Source: Ailanthus altissimus (taxonomy: Eukaryota > Streptophyta > Magnoliopsida > Sapindales > Simaroubaceae). Taken from it: a stretch of 64,000 bases of DNA. Below are positions 47,917 through 59,089 of the stretch, one piece after another. Location of the stretch: positions 18,308,001-18,372,000 of the forward strand of contig OX327712.1 in the NCBI GenBank assembly GCA_946807835.1, given 5' to 3'. Under the pieces are notes generated by a model, which did no database searches, was not told the DNA's origin, and saw only the letters and a program-made list of their open reading frames with translations. A program made the position numbers and the translations under genes. Numbering within the stretch: the stretch's first letter is position 1; each line of letters opens with the position of its first letter.

Positions 47917-48774
47917 TAAAGAGTTCAACAAATCACACATATCTCTATATTTGTATGATATTGTTCACTTTAAGTTTAAATCTTTATAGTTTTACTCTGT
48001 ACTCTACTTAAAAGGTGTCATAAGAGATATGGTTAACTCTTTACAAACTCATAATTCTCCTTATTTCTAATAAACGTGGGACTTTGTTTGCTTTAACAAT
48101 CCTTTCATAGAATAAATGACTATACAATCTCCCCCTCAAATGATGTTTGTCTTAACAATCCTCCCCTCGAACAACGAACTATACAATTTTTCCTTAAACG
48201 ATGTTCTATCTCCCAACAGTTTGCTACTTATCTTCACTGCGTTGACTTACTTATTTTCACTGCGTTGACCACACACGCCTTACGTAAAGTACTAGAGTAC
48301 TGCATACTTTGATAACCCGCTCTATTAGGTCAACTCTGTATCACTGCATTAGGAGAACACATCTTACGTGAAGTCCTAAAGCACAACCACGGAATCCATT
48401 ATAAACCAGGGGTATACTAGGCTCACTACCTTCTCGTTTGGCACCGAGAATTTCTTCCACATGCTAACTCTAAGGCATGGCTCTGATACCACTGTCAGGA
48501 GCCCAACAAATCACATATATCTCCACATTGGTATCATATTATTCACTTTGGACCTAAACTCTCATGATTTTCCTCTTAGGCTCTATCCAAAATGCATCAT
48601 ACCAATGGAAATATGATTAACTCCTTATAAATCTGCAATCTCCTCATTTCTAGTCAATGGTTTTACTCTTGAGCTCTACCCAAAATACCTCATACCAATG
48701 AAAATATGGTTAACTCCTTATCAATCCACGATCCTCCCATTTTTAGCCAATATAAGACTTTGTTTGCCTTAACA
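47917..48774 (-). mobile_element. TRIM-like miniature LTR retroelement
   Basis: Similar repeats at about 47917-48098 and 48493-48774 (shared CAACAAATCAC and GACTTTGTTTGC) flank an internal part of only about 390 bp. On the minus strand a PBS (TGGTATCAGAGCC) ends beside the right repeat at 48479-48491, with a purine tract on the other side (CCTCCCCTCG on the plus strand near 48160). The right LTR holds an internal duplication of about 95 bp. No coding capacity. The LTR phrases are widespread in eudicots; whether this is the Cassandra family cannot be settled here. Confidence 0.7.
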
Positions 48775-48818
48775 ATTGGTATCACAGATTGCTGGTATTA
48801 GAGACAAATATTAGGTGG

Positions 48819-49061
48819 AGCTAATTTATTTGACTTTATGTATAAAAGTGGTTGAGTTAATTTATTTGACTTGTGCATAAGTGGTGATTGAGCCAACTTA
48901 TTTGACTTGTGCATAAGTGGTGGTTGAACCAACTTATTTTACTTATGCATAAGTGGTAATGGTTGAGCCAATTTATTTAACTTGTGTATAAGTGGCGGTT
49001 GAGCCAATTTATTTAATTTGTGCATAAATGGTGGTTGAGCTAATTTATTTGACTTAAACAT
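48819..49061. repeat. Minisatellite, about 42-bp unit, about six copies
   Basis: The unit contains TTATTTGACTTGTGCATAAG followed by TGGTGGTTGAGCCAA, with substitutions and small length changes between copies. Confidence 0.9.
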
Positions 49062-50040
49062 GAAGAAAAAATAAATTAATGCATGTAACACCGAAATTGG
49101 CAAAAACTGTTTACATTGTAAAAGGTTATAAATAGATTCCTTTTAAAATGAGATTTTGAGAGGGGACACCAAAATATAACACCAATATGGAACCAAAAAT
49201 TCTAAGGAAGAGCAACGAAAGAGAAAAGAAAAAGTAAGAGTGTGAGAAGAAAAATAAAAGGTTTATTTTATTTTTCTCATCTTGTACACTCTTGGGTTTA
49301 ACTAAGAATTTATACTGTAATTATATTAAGGTAGTGAGAAACACTTGTAATTTTGAAAGCTAAAACATCAATTTGACCGATAGAACTTTAAGAAATTGCT
49401 CAAAATTAGCTAGTTTTTATTTTTTTTCTATTTTATTGGTATTTTTGTTAGAATGTTGTTATTGTCCAAATAAATCTAGAAAAAAATACTCTATAGATTG
49501 AGAACAAACTATTTTGTGAATTAGACCACAAAAAAAGGTATGAAAAATAAAAAAAAAAATCAGGGATAAAAATTATGAAAGAAACCCAAAACTTCTCGCA
49601 CATTGCACGAGATGCGGGATGTGGCCTCATGTTGCGAGTCGCGTGGGGGGCATGACGCGAGGCCCCAACTCGCAATGCCCCGCTCACGGGGCGTTGCATG
49701 ATGCCCCTATTTGCGAGAGTGTGCGCGAGGCCCCCAATTCGAGCCACACATCGTGGGTGGGGTGTTGCGTGAGTTGTGGTCACATGCCACGCTCCCTGTG
49801 TGAGGCCCCAACTTGCACCACCTTTCACGCGAGGTCTGTACTTCAACTTTCTTTTCCAACATTTTTTGCCCGATTTTACTCATTTGTTTTACAATTTTCT
49901 AGTCATTTTCAATCAAATTTATCTATTTTCAACCTATTATGCTTCAAATTTACTAATTTTAACTAATTTCAAAGTGTGTTTTAGATCAAAATTTCAAATG
50001 CTTGTAGGAGAGAGATGCAAAATACGTAAAGGGTAAAATG
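49062..50040. other. LTR-like region with a GC-rich island
   Basis: The left part (49190-49340) looks like the transcribed end of a plant LTR. At about 49600-49845 a GC-rich block repeats phrases such as GCGAGGCCCCAACTCGCA. Three overlapping open frames on both strands (115, 132 and 86 codons) owe their length to this block and to its scarcity of A/T stops; no domain is recognised in any. LTR boundaries were not found. Confidence 0.4.
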
Positions 50041-53000
50041 GTCTAAAAATTAAGTGTGTGGCTAATAAAGTTCATGAATTTGTTTTGTGGCTAAAATAAA
50101 AATTTTCTTTAAAAAAGTAACTATTTCTAGACTTTTTTACCACAAAATATATCCCCAAATGTAATTAAGAAAAAAAAAAAAACCAACAAATGACTATTGC
50201 CAACATCAATACAACAAGAATAACAAATAAACAAACATCACGTGAATGAAAACTTAGTATTTTTTATTCTTCTTCTAAGAATATGATACAAGAATGACTA
50301 AGTTTTATCATATTTCTAATGCATAAGATATCATGAATAATAATAGTTAACCACCATGCAAAACCTATGCAAATATCTACCCTGTTTCTTATCCGTGTAT
50401 GCTCCAAAAGAAAACTTACATAATTTCTACCTATATAGTTTGTCTTTCCTAAGCCTACAATCCATTAAGCATAAGATTCAAACAAAGAAATTGAGCAACT
50501 GAATAATAATGACACAAATATGAAAATTTGCCTCAATGCATGAGTAAAATGGATCAGCTTGCTTCAATTTCAGCAAGTTATCTTAGTCTTATCCTTTCTA
50601 TTACCATGTATTTGTCTCTCAAATACTTTATAGTAATTGGGCCTCCTTTACTTCTATCATTTCTGTTATAGTTGAAGCCTAAAGCTTTGCATTGGCTGGA
50701 CTTAGCCATATAAAGGTGACTAGTCTTTAGCTGCCTCTAGGCATTCATACTTTAGTTTTCCGATGATGTAAGATATTATCAAACACAGACATTATCATTG
50801 TGTACCATTCTTATTTTATATGCTCTAGGTTTTTATGAAGTGATTTATTACTACTTGAACCTATCGCTTATTAGTTATTGTATGCTGGCACTATCTAGCT
50901 TACATATCATATTTAGTAGTTAAAATAGAACACACCTCTTTTATAAGCTGTCGAATATTACTCAAACTCACACATGTAAAGTCTTTTAACATGTAGCTCA
51001 ACAATATAATCGAGCCATGTTATTTTGCAAACTTGAGAAGCTTTAAAACCTTCTCTTGTTAAACAATAATACTATATTATGGCTTAATCTTGATGTTTGT
51101 AAAAAAAAACTTCAATAAAAAAACTTTACTAGATGTACTGAACCTCTTTGGCACCTAAATATCATTATCTTCACTATTTAATATCATTCATTTATTTCAT
51201 TTTGACCAAGATTTTTTACTTTTAAATACACTAATTATTTAATAAGTACTCACATAGAAACAACAATACCATAATTCAAAAAAATTACATATATTTATAT
51301 ATTGCCACAAATATAAAATTATAAAAATGATGTTGAATTCGAGAAGTCATCAGGCTTTTAATCATTATTCTTTTCAAATATTAAGTCATCATAATTTTAG
51401 TTTATTATGCAAAATTTTACTTCTATTTATTTATTCCCTTAAAAAATTTAATAAATAAGAACTCCCACTCAAAAGGATAACATGTGATACACTAATATGT
51501 TATTTTTTTTCAATAATAAAATAATAGGCAATATCACATGTCTTTAAACTATAAACATTCTCATTCATAATCTACAGATGAAATGAACTAGTAAAACCTA
51601 ATCAATTGTTTAAAGGAGTAGTTCCTTGAAAATGATTTCTAGGTTACGAGTCTATTATTTACTTTGTACTTATGGGCATCGCCACAATCAAAGACTCGTA
51701 TTTTCAAAATAATTTTTTTTAATTATTTCTTGTAGTTATAAACGTCCAAGCTTTACCAACAACTCAAAATTTTTTAACTTAAAAATTGTATCAAACAATG
51801 TTAATTTAAAACTAACTGCTACCTCTCTTCAAAGTCTTGAAAAGTGTCTGCATTGGACTATTATTCATTTTAATTGGGGAAATGAATATGGACTTACTGT
51901 CCCATAGAGACCATTTATCTATTCTAATTTCTATAAATTCTTTATTACATTATTCAATTAATTGAACAGAAATAATAAATAAAAAATAAAATATGCATAA
52001 TGTTAAAGTGAGAATATACATCTAATATGTTAACTTAGTTTCAACTAAAGCTCAATACCCTTAAATGCATCTCAAAATATTTAAAAATAATAATTTTTTT
52101 CAAGATTTTTACAGCCTAATAGTCTTTTTATTTTAATTTATAAATGATTTTTTCATAATAAAATAAAATAAAAATATTTAATATTTCAAAAAATAAAACA
52201 AAATAGAATTCTAATTTGATTGCCTTAAGCAGCCCGAAATTAGAGTCCAAGAAGGTGAAGAGTGAGTCCTACGTGAAAAGGGAATGAGCATGTGCTCAGA
52301 GCTATCTCACTCACCACGGGAGCGCATGACAAGACCATCATCTAGTGGTCGGACCATTACCATTTGACTCTAAATCTTGAGTTGAGTTCATGGTAAATGC
52401 GGGTAAAAAAATACCTAAATCAAAAGTATTAAATTGTATTGGATCGAACCGAGTGGTTTAGTTTAAAATTATAATATAAAAATTAATTGATTAATTTTTT
52501 TAATTTTGATTTTTGAATAAATTTAATTCGATTCAATTTTTTAATTTCGGTCCCTAAAAATATCGAAACGAATCAAAAGATATAAATAAAATTTTATACA
52601 ACTTTTTCATATAATTTATTATATAGATTTTAATTTTAATAGTTTTCTAACTTATTTAGTTTATAAATTTTTAACTAATTTAATGCATAAAAGTCGATGA
52701 TCACTTTATTTATTTTGATAGATTTAAATTTTAATATTTTTCTAACTTATTTAATTCATAAGCTTTTAATTAATTCAGTGTTTAAAATTGACGAATACTT
52801 TATTTATTTAGAATAATTTTAATTTTTAATAATTTTTTTAAACTTGTTTAGTTCATAGACTTTTATTAATTTTGTATTTAAATTTGACACACTTTTTTTG
52901 TATAAAATTTATCTCTTATATATATGGTTTTAATATTTTTAAAAATATTTATGAGACCAAATCGAACTAAACTGGACCGAATCAATTTGGTATGGTTTTA

Positions 53001-53498
53001 TTTTTATACATGATTTGTTATAGTTCGATTCTAAAAATAAAAATTTAGAATCTTTTTTATACGATTCAATTTCAAAATATACTAAACCGAACCATACTAT
53101 GCCCACCCCTAATTCAAGGTGTGCTCTATTTTTCTATTTTGAGTTCAAGGTGAGCTGCACTCATCTAACATGCGAGTAGGACTTAGATGAAAACTCAAAA
53201 AATAGTTTATGAACCATAAATTGAAATGTTTTGTTCTTTCTTTATATAACTCATAATTATATATATGATATATTATTAGAAAGTTCTTTTCACATACTTT
53301 TAATAGTACCAAATTCATGGTGATTGAACGAATATATGAAAGGTATGCACGAAATAGGATTTTGGATTCTATAGTTAGGTTTTTGTTTTACTAACTTCAG
53401 AAATCAATTTACAACAAAATAATACCTCAAATATAAATTTTGCACATACTAGAAGCTATAAAGATAGAAATCTAGTCTAAAAAATAATATAAATATAT
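50041..53498. other. Long gene-free AT-rich region
   Basis: No coding domains were found over about 3.4 kb. A three-unit AT-rich repeat of roughly 105-110 bp lies at about 52595-52905 (CTAACTTATTTAGTT-like phrases). It is flanked by CGAACCGAG-like and CCCACCCCTAAT sequences, resembling plant non-autonomous DNA transposon relics. Terminal repeats could not be fixed. Confidence 0.4.
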
Positions 53499-54080
53499 TG
53501 TTATGGATATTAGCTTTAGTACTAATCCCTCTTAGTAATCAGCCTTTGCATTAATACCAATTAATTGAAATTTTTTGGTGTACACTTTAAATAAACCTTA
53601 AGCGAATGTGAATGACTTCAATCACATGCAAATAAGAATAAGAACAAGATTACCATAAAGATAAAACAATCATACAATCAAGTTACGTGGGGCAACAAAC
53701 ACTTACGTCCATGACGGATCATGAGATTCTAGCCTCTCTTATTAGTTCACAAAGAACACAGATTATAAAGATCTCTCTCTCTCTCTCTCTCAAGAGATTA
53801 TCAAGGAAAACAATGAATAAAGAGCTCTCAAAAAATCTATTAATATTTTTTTTATTTACTCAGAACACGAGCACTACTTATAGCATTCTCTTATGCGCTC
53901 AGCACTCAAGGTTCTCTAGCTCTTTATTCTCTCTCTTAAAGTTTTTCTCTAATGCTTTTTAATGCTTGAATAATCTAATGGGATTATAAGGGTTTATATA
54001 GTATACAAAATATTCATAGAAATCTTAAACCTATTTGGAATAAGAGTCAATGTGTGTAGGAGTTCAAATCCTAGATAAAA
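53499..54080 (-). repeat. LTR fragment related to the 31.2-34.3 kb element
   Basis: The left edge TGTTATGGATATTAGC is the reverse complement of an LTR end like that at 34230-34251. At 53960-54060 it has AATAGGTTTAAGATTTC and ATATAAACCCTTATAATCCC in reverse complement, matching 31620-31690 and 33680-33730. A CT microsatellite lies at 53771-53792. No PBS or internal region adjoins it on either side, so it is a solo or truncated LTR. The 91-codon frame here is not a gene. Confidence 0.65.
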
Positions 54081-54743
54081 TTATTTCAAGCACCAACAGA
54101 ACTAAAAGCACTCCTCGTTTCAAAGAGAGAATGACAAGTTATTATAAACCATAGAAGAAAATGCCTATTAAACCAATCACAAGAATACCAATTATAATAC
54201 CCATTATCGAAAGAAGAATCCTTCTAGTAGTATCAGTCATTTATCCTACTTCCCTCCCCATTTTATTAAGGAGCTCGAGCCATCAGTGAGATACCACTCT
54301 GGAAGAGCTAGAATTTTAACTTTGTGTCAAGACTTGCGGGCTAAGGGACAATCTCAGATAGATAGTTTCTCAAATTAAATCCTTAGTAAAACTAAAACTT
54401 TATTCAAATGCAAATGATGATGTCGAAGTAGAATTTTTTTTTAATTAAAGCGTTTTAACGGTTCTTATCAGTCCATTGTTATAAATTAACTTATTGGCCA
54501 TTTCGAACAAATTTCAAAATTCAAAACTACTCATTATCTAATAAAGACCTCAGATTCTTAATAATAAACCTCAAAGAAGTCAATTTAAAGTTAAAAATGG
54601 AATTTCTCAATATTGGGCACCGTTGGGCTGCAAGGCTAGCGTCGAGGTACCAAAGTCTCTAGAATTTGCAATGCTACGGCGCTACGCTCTGGAGGTGGTT
54701 CCTCCATGTTCTTTGCCCCCCTATTCATAACTCTCAGTTTTGC
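54081..54743. other. Unassigned sequence left of the copia gag fragment
   Basis: No coding domain recognised. A GC-richer patch at about 54610-54720 probably marks the truncation junction of the following copia fragment. Confidence 0.3.
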
Positions 54744-55130
54744 TCATTCCTTGTACGTCTGTATTAAAAATAATGAAAGTTTATCTAATCTAGAGGTAAC
54801 ATTTACAAACACAGGATCATATTCATTTCTCAAACCACCTAAAATATAGTCTACAAGTTCATCATTTGACACAATAAACCCTACACATTTAAGAGATTTT
54901 GTTGTTCTCTTTGTTTTCAAATAATATTGAGTTATGCTCATGGAGTCCTTCTTTGTGGACTGAATAAGACTCTTTAGATGAATGAGTCTTACTTTAGAGT
55001 GTGATGCAAATAGTTTCTCAAGAGTGAACCACAGTTCATATAAAATTACACACTCAATCACAGCTCCAAGCATAGTTTCTAACATTAAAGAAAGCAACTA
55101 TGGCATCAGGTTTTGGTCATGCATCAACCA
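54744..55130 (-). pseudogene. copia gag fragment
   Basis: The open frame 54744-55097 (117 residues) has ELWFTLEKLFASHSKVRLIHL, MSITQYYLKTKRTTKSL and DELVDYILGGLRNEYDPVF, the classic UBN2/copia gag fold. The upstream continuation towards 55130 is shifted. It belongs to the element whose PBS and LTR lie at 55416-55753. Everything after gag is missing, so the element is truncated at about 54.7 kb. Confidence 0.88.
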
Positions 55131-55415
55131 TGTTTGGCATTCTAGGTTCTGCGTTGTTATGACAGAACTGGTCCCATCAATGAAAACATTTTATTGCCTA
55201 AGTGCTGGTATACCGCCATCAATAAAGCCTATCAAACCATTTCCTCTTATGTTGGAACTCACTTAGAATTTTCACAGTAGATAATTAGTGTTTGTCAGCT
55301 TTATGGGAGCTGAGAATACAAAAGAGTTGTCAGGCATATTGATTTGGTAAGTTGGGTTATTGGTATTTGTTGGGATATTTTGAGTGTTGAAGAACTTGAC
55401 TCTATAAAAGTACTA

Positions 55416-55427
55416 GCTCTGATACCA
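55416..55427 (-). promoter_or_regulatory. Primer-binding site of truncated copia element
   Basis: TGGTATCAGAGC on the minus strand directly follows the 5' LTR end at about 55429 and leads to the gag frame. Confidence 0.88.
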
Positions 55428-55428
55428 A

Positions 55429-56203
55429 GTTAAATTTTCTAATGTAAATTAGAGCAAAATTTTAGAGAATGATATTTGTATTACTTTTAATATTTCTCAA
55501 TGTAACAATGATCGAGATCATGATATATATATATATATACACACGCACCATTTATAAGTAATGAAATATATTTTTACACAAGACAAACAATGCCCTATTT
55601 TTAGGCTTTTTTCTTGTACCAACATTACTCTCAATTGTTTGATCAAGGTTTATTGTGTTTCAATGGTCTGGATTGGTCTAGCTCATTCTTGATTCATCAT
55701 TTGTTAGATAGTCCTCTTTTATATTCATACAGTAGATTATTTTACTAATACCAAGTGTGGTGTTGAGCTATGGCTTGACATGTTGTCCTAATTTTTGCAG
55801 ATAGAGAATGCTAAGTTGCATTCTGTTACTTTGTCCTGACCTTGGTGGTACTGAGAATTGATGGTCTAAGCATTTCATTCTGGTATTGGCAAAATAACCT
55901 GCTGTATGAATACAAAGGAGGACTGTCTAGCAAATGATGAATCAAGAATGAGCTGGACCAATCTAGACCATAGAAACACAACAAACCGTGATCAAACGAT
56001 GAAAAGTTATACTAGTACAAGAAAAAAGTCTAAAAAATAAAGCATTGTTTATTTTGTATAAAAATGTATTTCATTACTTGTAAATGAAGTATATATATAT
56101 ATATGTATCATGTTCTCGATCACTGTTACATTGATAAATATTGAAACCAATACAAATATCATTTTTTGAAATTTTGCTCTAATTTACATTAGAAAATTTA
56201 ACT
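55429..56203. repeat. Head-to-head LTR palindrome
   Basis: The arm 55429-55753 (5' LTR of the truncated copia element, minus strand) is repeated in reverse complement at 55881-56203, about 90% similar by eye, with a 127-bp spacer. Both arms include TCTAATTTACATTAGAAAAT (one as its complement) and a TA run. The right arm lacks an adjoining PBS (TTTAACTGTCCG follows). The transcript could fold into a hairpin of about 320 bp. Confidence 0.9.
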
Positions 56204-57086
56204 GTCCGTTGTGTACTTAATTTTGTGTTGACTTTCATAAGTTTTTAATTCAAAGTTATGTTAAAATATAATTTTTAATCACTAATTTTAATATATATCA
56301 CACTATTAAAATATTTTAGGTGCGATTTTAACAAAAACATGACAGGGACGCAATAAAAAAACACTAAATACAAATATATAACTCATGCAAGCTCCGAGAT
56401 TAATGTTGAATTGCACAATAAATTAACATTAAATAATATAAACAATATACTCAAATGTTAGATGCGGAAGAAATAAGGCACGATGAATTTGTGCCACTCC
56501 TTTTTCAGTCGGAAAAAGATCACTCCAGTGGAAAGTCCCCTCTGATTACGTTGTAAGAACCTGCCATGTTTAAAGAAAAATTAATTTTCTCAAATTTTTG
56601 TTTTAATTCATCTCTCATCTCTTTTATTGTCTCTGTAAAAAATAAAAATAAAAACAAACTGAAAGTAGATGGCAATAACTCTCCATCAATTCAAGTATCT
56701 ACCCAAGTGTAGTTATTTTATAAAATTAGGTGAGCTTAACCCATCATAAACGATCCCACCCAAAAAAAATCCAACATATACCAATAACTCCAATATATTT
56801 ACTCACAGATCACAGTGTGTATTCCATAATTCCAAATCTTGTTTGACAAAAGGAAAATTAAATAAACAGAAGTTGAGTATCAAGTCAACTTCCATACAAG
56901 TAATTTTCTATTGTTAACTTTCATACAAGTAATTTTTTATTGTTGATGTATGAACGCCCACTTAGAATACTAAATACAAATAATTCTTATATTATTAATC
57001 CGTCATTAATTGTACAACCAATAATTACAGACACAATAATAATTATCAAATTATTTAAGTGGAAGTAACATCTAATATATACGTAT
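56204..57086. other. No gene recognised
   Basis: AT-rich. A short tandem pair with TCATACAAGTAATTTT occurs at about 56893-56947. Nothing coding. Confidence 0.4.
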
Positions 57087-57306
57087 TAGAAATTAATTAC
57101 TATACCTTAATACTAAATTTAATAGTCAAACACTCAAATACATTAATATATTGCAATACATTATAATATATTAGAATGTGAAGTAATCCTACAATTTAGA
57201 AATTAATTACTATGCCCTAATACTAAATTTAATAGTCAAACACTCAAATACATCAATATATTACAATATATTATAATATATTAGAATGTGAAGTAATCCT
57301 ACAAAT
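57087..57306. repeat. 110-bp tandem duplication
   Basis: Units 57087-57196 and 57197-57306 both start TAGAAATTAATTACTAT and differ at only a few bases. Confidence 0.92.
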
Positions 57307-57339
57307 TAGAAGATCAATCACATAAATTTATATAAAAAT

Positions 57340-57800
57340 AACATAAATATGAATATATCATAACACAAAGTATATGTGGTTCGACTAAATATGCTTACGT
57401 CCACAATAGATCAAAGATCCGACTCTTTATTAATTCTTGAAATTACAAGAATTACTAATGAAAAATTTAGAGTTCAAATGATCAAAATACACACTTGAAT
57501 AATATATTTTCTCTGTAGTTTCGGCACTCTCTTTTTTCTCTCTTAAAACCTAAAAAACATGAAAGGTATATATAGATAGCATAAAAATGGATGTCGCGGC
57601 GCTGGGCAACTTATATCCATTGTACAACCAATGCCTTGGCCAAGGCATTCGAGCACCTTGGCTAGTGCCGAGGCGCCCATGCCTGAGAAAAAAAATTTTG
57701 TTTGTTGCACTTTTCGGGCACTATTCTATTGAGTTTCCAACCTCTTTCAGCTATATTTCTAGTTCCGTTTCAACTCTAAATTTATCTCCGAATTAGTTAT
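57340..57800 (-). repeat. LTR-like fragment with GC block
   Basis: It contains TGGTTCGACTAAATATGC and TTACGTCCA, phrases typical of plant copia LTR ends and echoed at 53685-53720. A GC-rich segment at 57590-57685 begins GATGTCGCGGCGCTGGGCA, similar to 20362-20378, and includes the palindrome GCCTTGGCCAAGGC. The 69-codon open frame here has no domain. Boundaries are unresolved. Confidence 0.4.
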
Positions 57801-58140
57801 CGATTCAATGTCAATCAACACATATTTTTGAATTACCAAATTCAACATCTATATTAGGTGATTTTTATTTTATTTCATTAGTTCATATGTTCATATTGCT
57901 AGCAATAAAGATAAGAAATATTACTCGAGGAAAATCTCATCATCAGCTCCATAGTTGCCATCATTATAAAGGCATGATTTTAGTGCAGAGAGTTGTTTGG
58001 TACACGTGGTGGCTGTGTTAATTACTATCTTTAAATTAATCATTATCTCTTTATTTCGGTATTTTGTGTTAATCGCAATTTTATTAACACAGTATAAGTA
58101 AAGAAAAAAGAAATTAAAAAATATTACCAGCTTCATTTGC
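57801..58140. other. Junction region left of the pararetroviral sequence
   Basis: AT-rich, no domain. The plant/pararetrovirus junction probably lies in or near here, but no duplication marks it. Confidence 0.3.
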
Positions 58141-58143
58141 TAA

Positions 58144-58156
58144 GGTTCTGATACCA
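58144..58156 (-). promoter_or_regulatory. Pararetroviral primer-binding site
   Basis: TGGTATCAGAACC on the minus strand differs at one base from the usual initiator tRNA-Met complement. It lies about 400 bases downstream of the TATA box, as in a caulimovirid leader. Confidence 0.75.
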
Positions 58157-58516
58157 GTAGAGGAGTCCAATTAGTTATGAGGTATGCTTTGGCATAACAC
58201 CCTGAACGGCCCTTTGCCTTAGCGGGATTTTTGTTGCCTAGCCTTTTACATAACATAGTGACAACTCCTGAACAGGATCTGGAACCGAAAATGAAAGATG
58301 AAGATAAACAAAAATAACTCTCTTTTTTTTCAGTCTTTCTGATACAGAGGATCCTTTAAGAAAAGGCAACTGTAGAGCATACTTAATTGGGTAAGTTTCT
58401 TTTAAAACTTAGAAAATGGTTAACTCATTTTATGCATTTGATACTTAAGAGAGACTTTAGAGAACCACCGGAGGAAGATTTAGAAGCTCATGGGTTAAGG
58501 GAAACTTGAGAGGAGT

Positions 58517-58522
58517 TTTATT
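58517..58522 (-). terminator. Poly(A) hexamer AATAAA
   Basis: AATAAA lies about 40 bases after the TATA box on the minus strand. In pararetroviruses it is bypassed on the first pass and used after a full circuit to give terminally redundant RNA. Confidence 0.55.
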
Positions 58523-58562
58523 TTCTTTTCCCAACTTATTTCTTACAAGAGGAAGGAGTGGC

Positions 58563-58570
58563 CTTATATA
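58563..58570 (-). promoter_or_regulatory. TATA box of the pregenomic promoter
   Basis: TATATAAG within CTATATAAGGC on the minus strand, in the intergenic region between the last open frame and the PBS. Transcription would start near 58535. Confidence 0.65.
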
Positions 58571-58706
58571 GCCTGGGACTCTGAATACAGACAAACAAAC
58601 TGACTTTTGACATGGCACGCAGACCACCATACAAGCAAAATAACTTAAAAAGAAAGAATAGACTTTTGCTTAATAACGGACACGCGTAAAGGAAACATAA
58701 TCTTTG

Positions 58707-58768
58707 AGCCACGTGATAATTGTAAGCACAAAGGCTCTATTTTTTAGGACTTGTTTTATCACGTGGCT
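58707..58768. promoter_or_regulatory. Paired G-boxes in a 13-bp inverted repeat
   Basis: AGCCACGTGATAA (58707-58719) is the exact reverse complement of TTATCACGTGGCT (58756-58768), with 36 bases between. Each holds CACGTG, the G-box bound by plant bZIP/bHLH factors. They lie 140-200 bases upstream of the TATA box. Confidence 0.8.
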
Positions 58769-58799
58769 TAGGTCCTGAAGCTTGATCAGCTAGACCCAC

Positions 58800-59089
58800 T
58801 AGGGCTTTCGACATCATTGAACTGTTTCCAGGCACGTCTGGCCAGTCTGCTTTTATATTCTTTCATGAACTCTTCTAGCTGCTGATGTCGTAATTGCTTT
58901 CATCATGAATTTCAGCTTCTTGTAGGGCTAACTCACGAGATAACAGTCTTGCTTCTTGTTGAGCTTATGACTCAGTAAGTGAGAGTTGAGCATCTTGGTA
59001 CAGGGAGAGGGATAGGTCTGGTGGTCCTGTAGGGGTAGGTGGGGCATCATGCATTTGAGTGTCTGTCTCCTGGGGTTCTGATGGGATGA
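58800..59089 (-). pseudogene. C-terminal remnant of the last pararetroviral frame
   Basis: A broken minus-strand reading in another frame (LALQEAEIHDESNYDIS) looks like the continuation of the upstream open frame after a shift. No domain identified. The intergenic promoter region follows. Confidence 0.35.

Noticed and set aside
48819..49061. CRISPR-like regular repeats
   Set aside because: Units are contiguous tandem copies without unique spacers, in a plant genome.
49448..50036. Frames of 132, 115 and 86 codons
   Set aside because: All three span the same GC-rich repeat island and share no known domain; the repeats themselves explain the lack of stops.
53687..53962. 91-codon Ser-rich frame
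   Set aside because: It falls in an LTR fragment and its Ser/Leu run comes from a CT microsatellite.
57921..58136. 71-codon frame beside the pararetroviral PBS as the first viral gene
   Set aside because: It is AT-rich, has no similarity to the pararetroviral N-terminal region, and probably lies across the plant junction.
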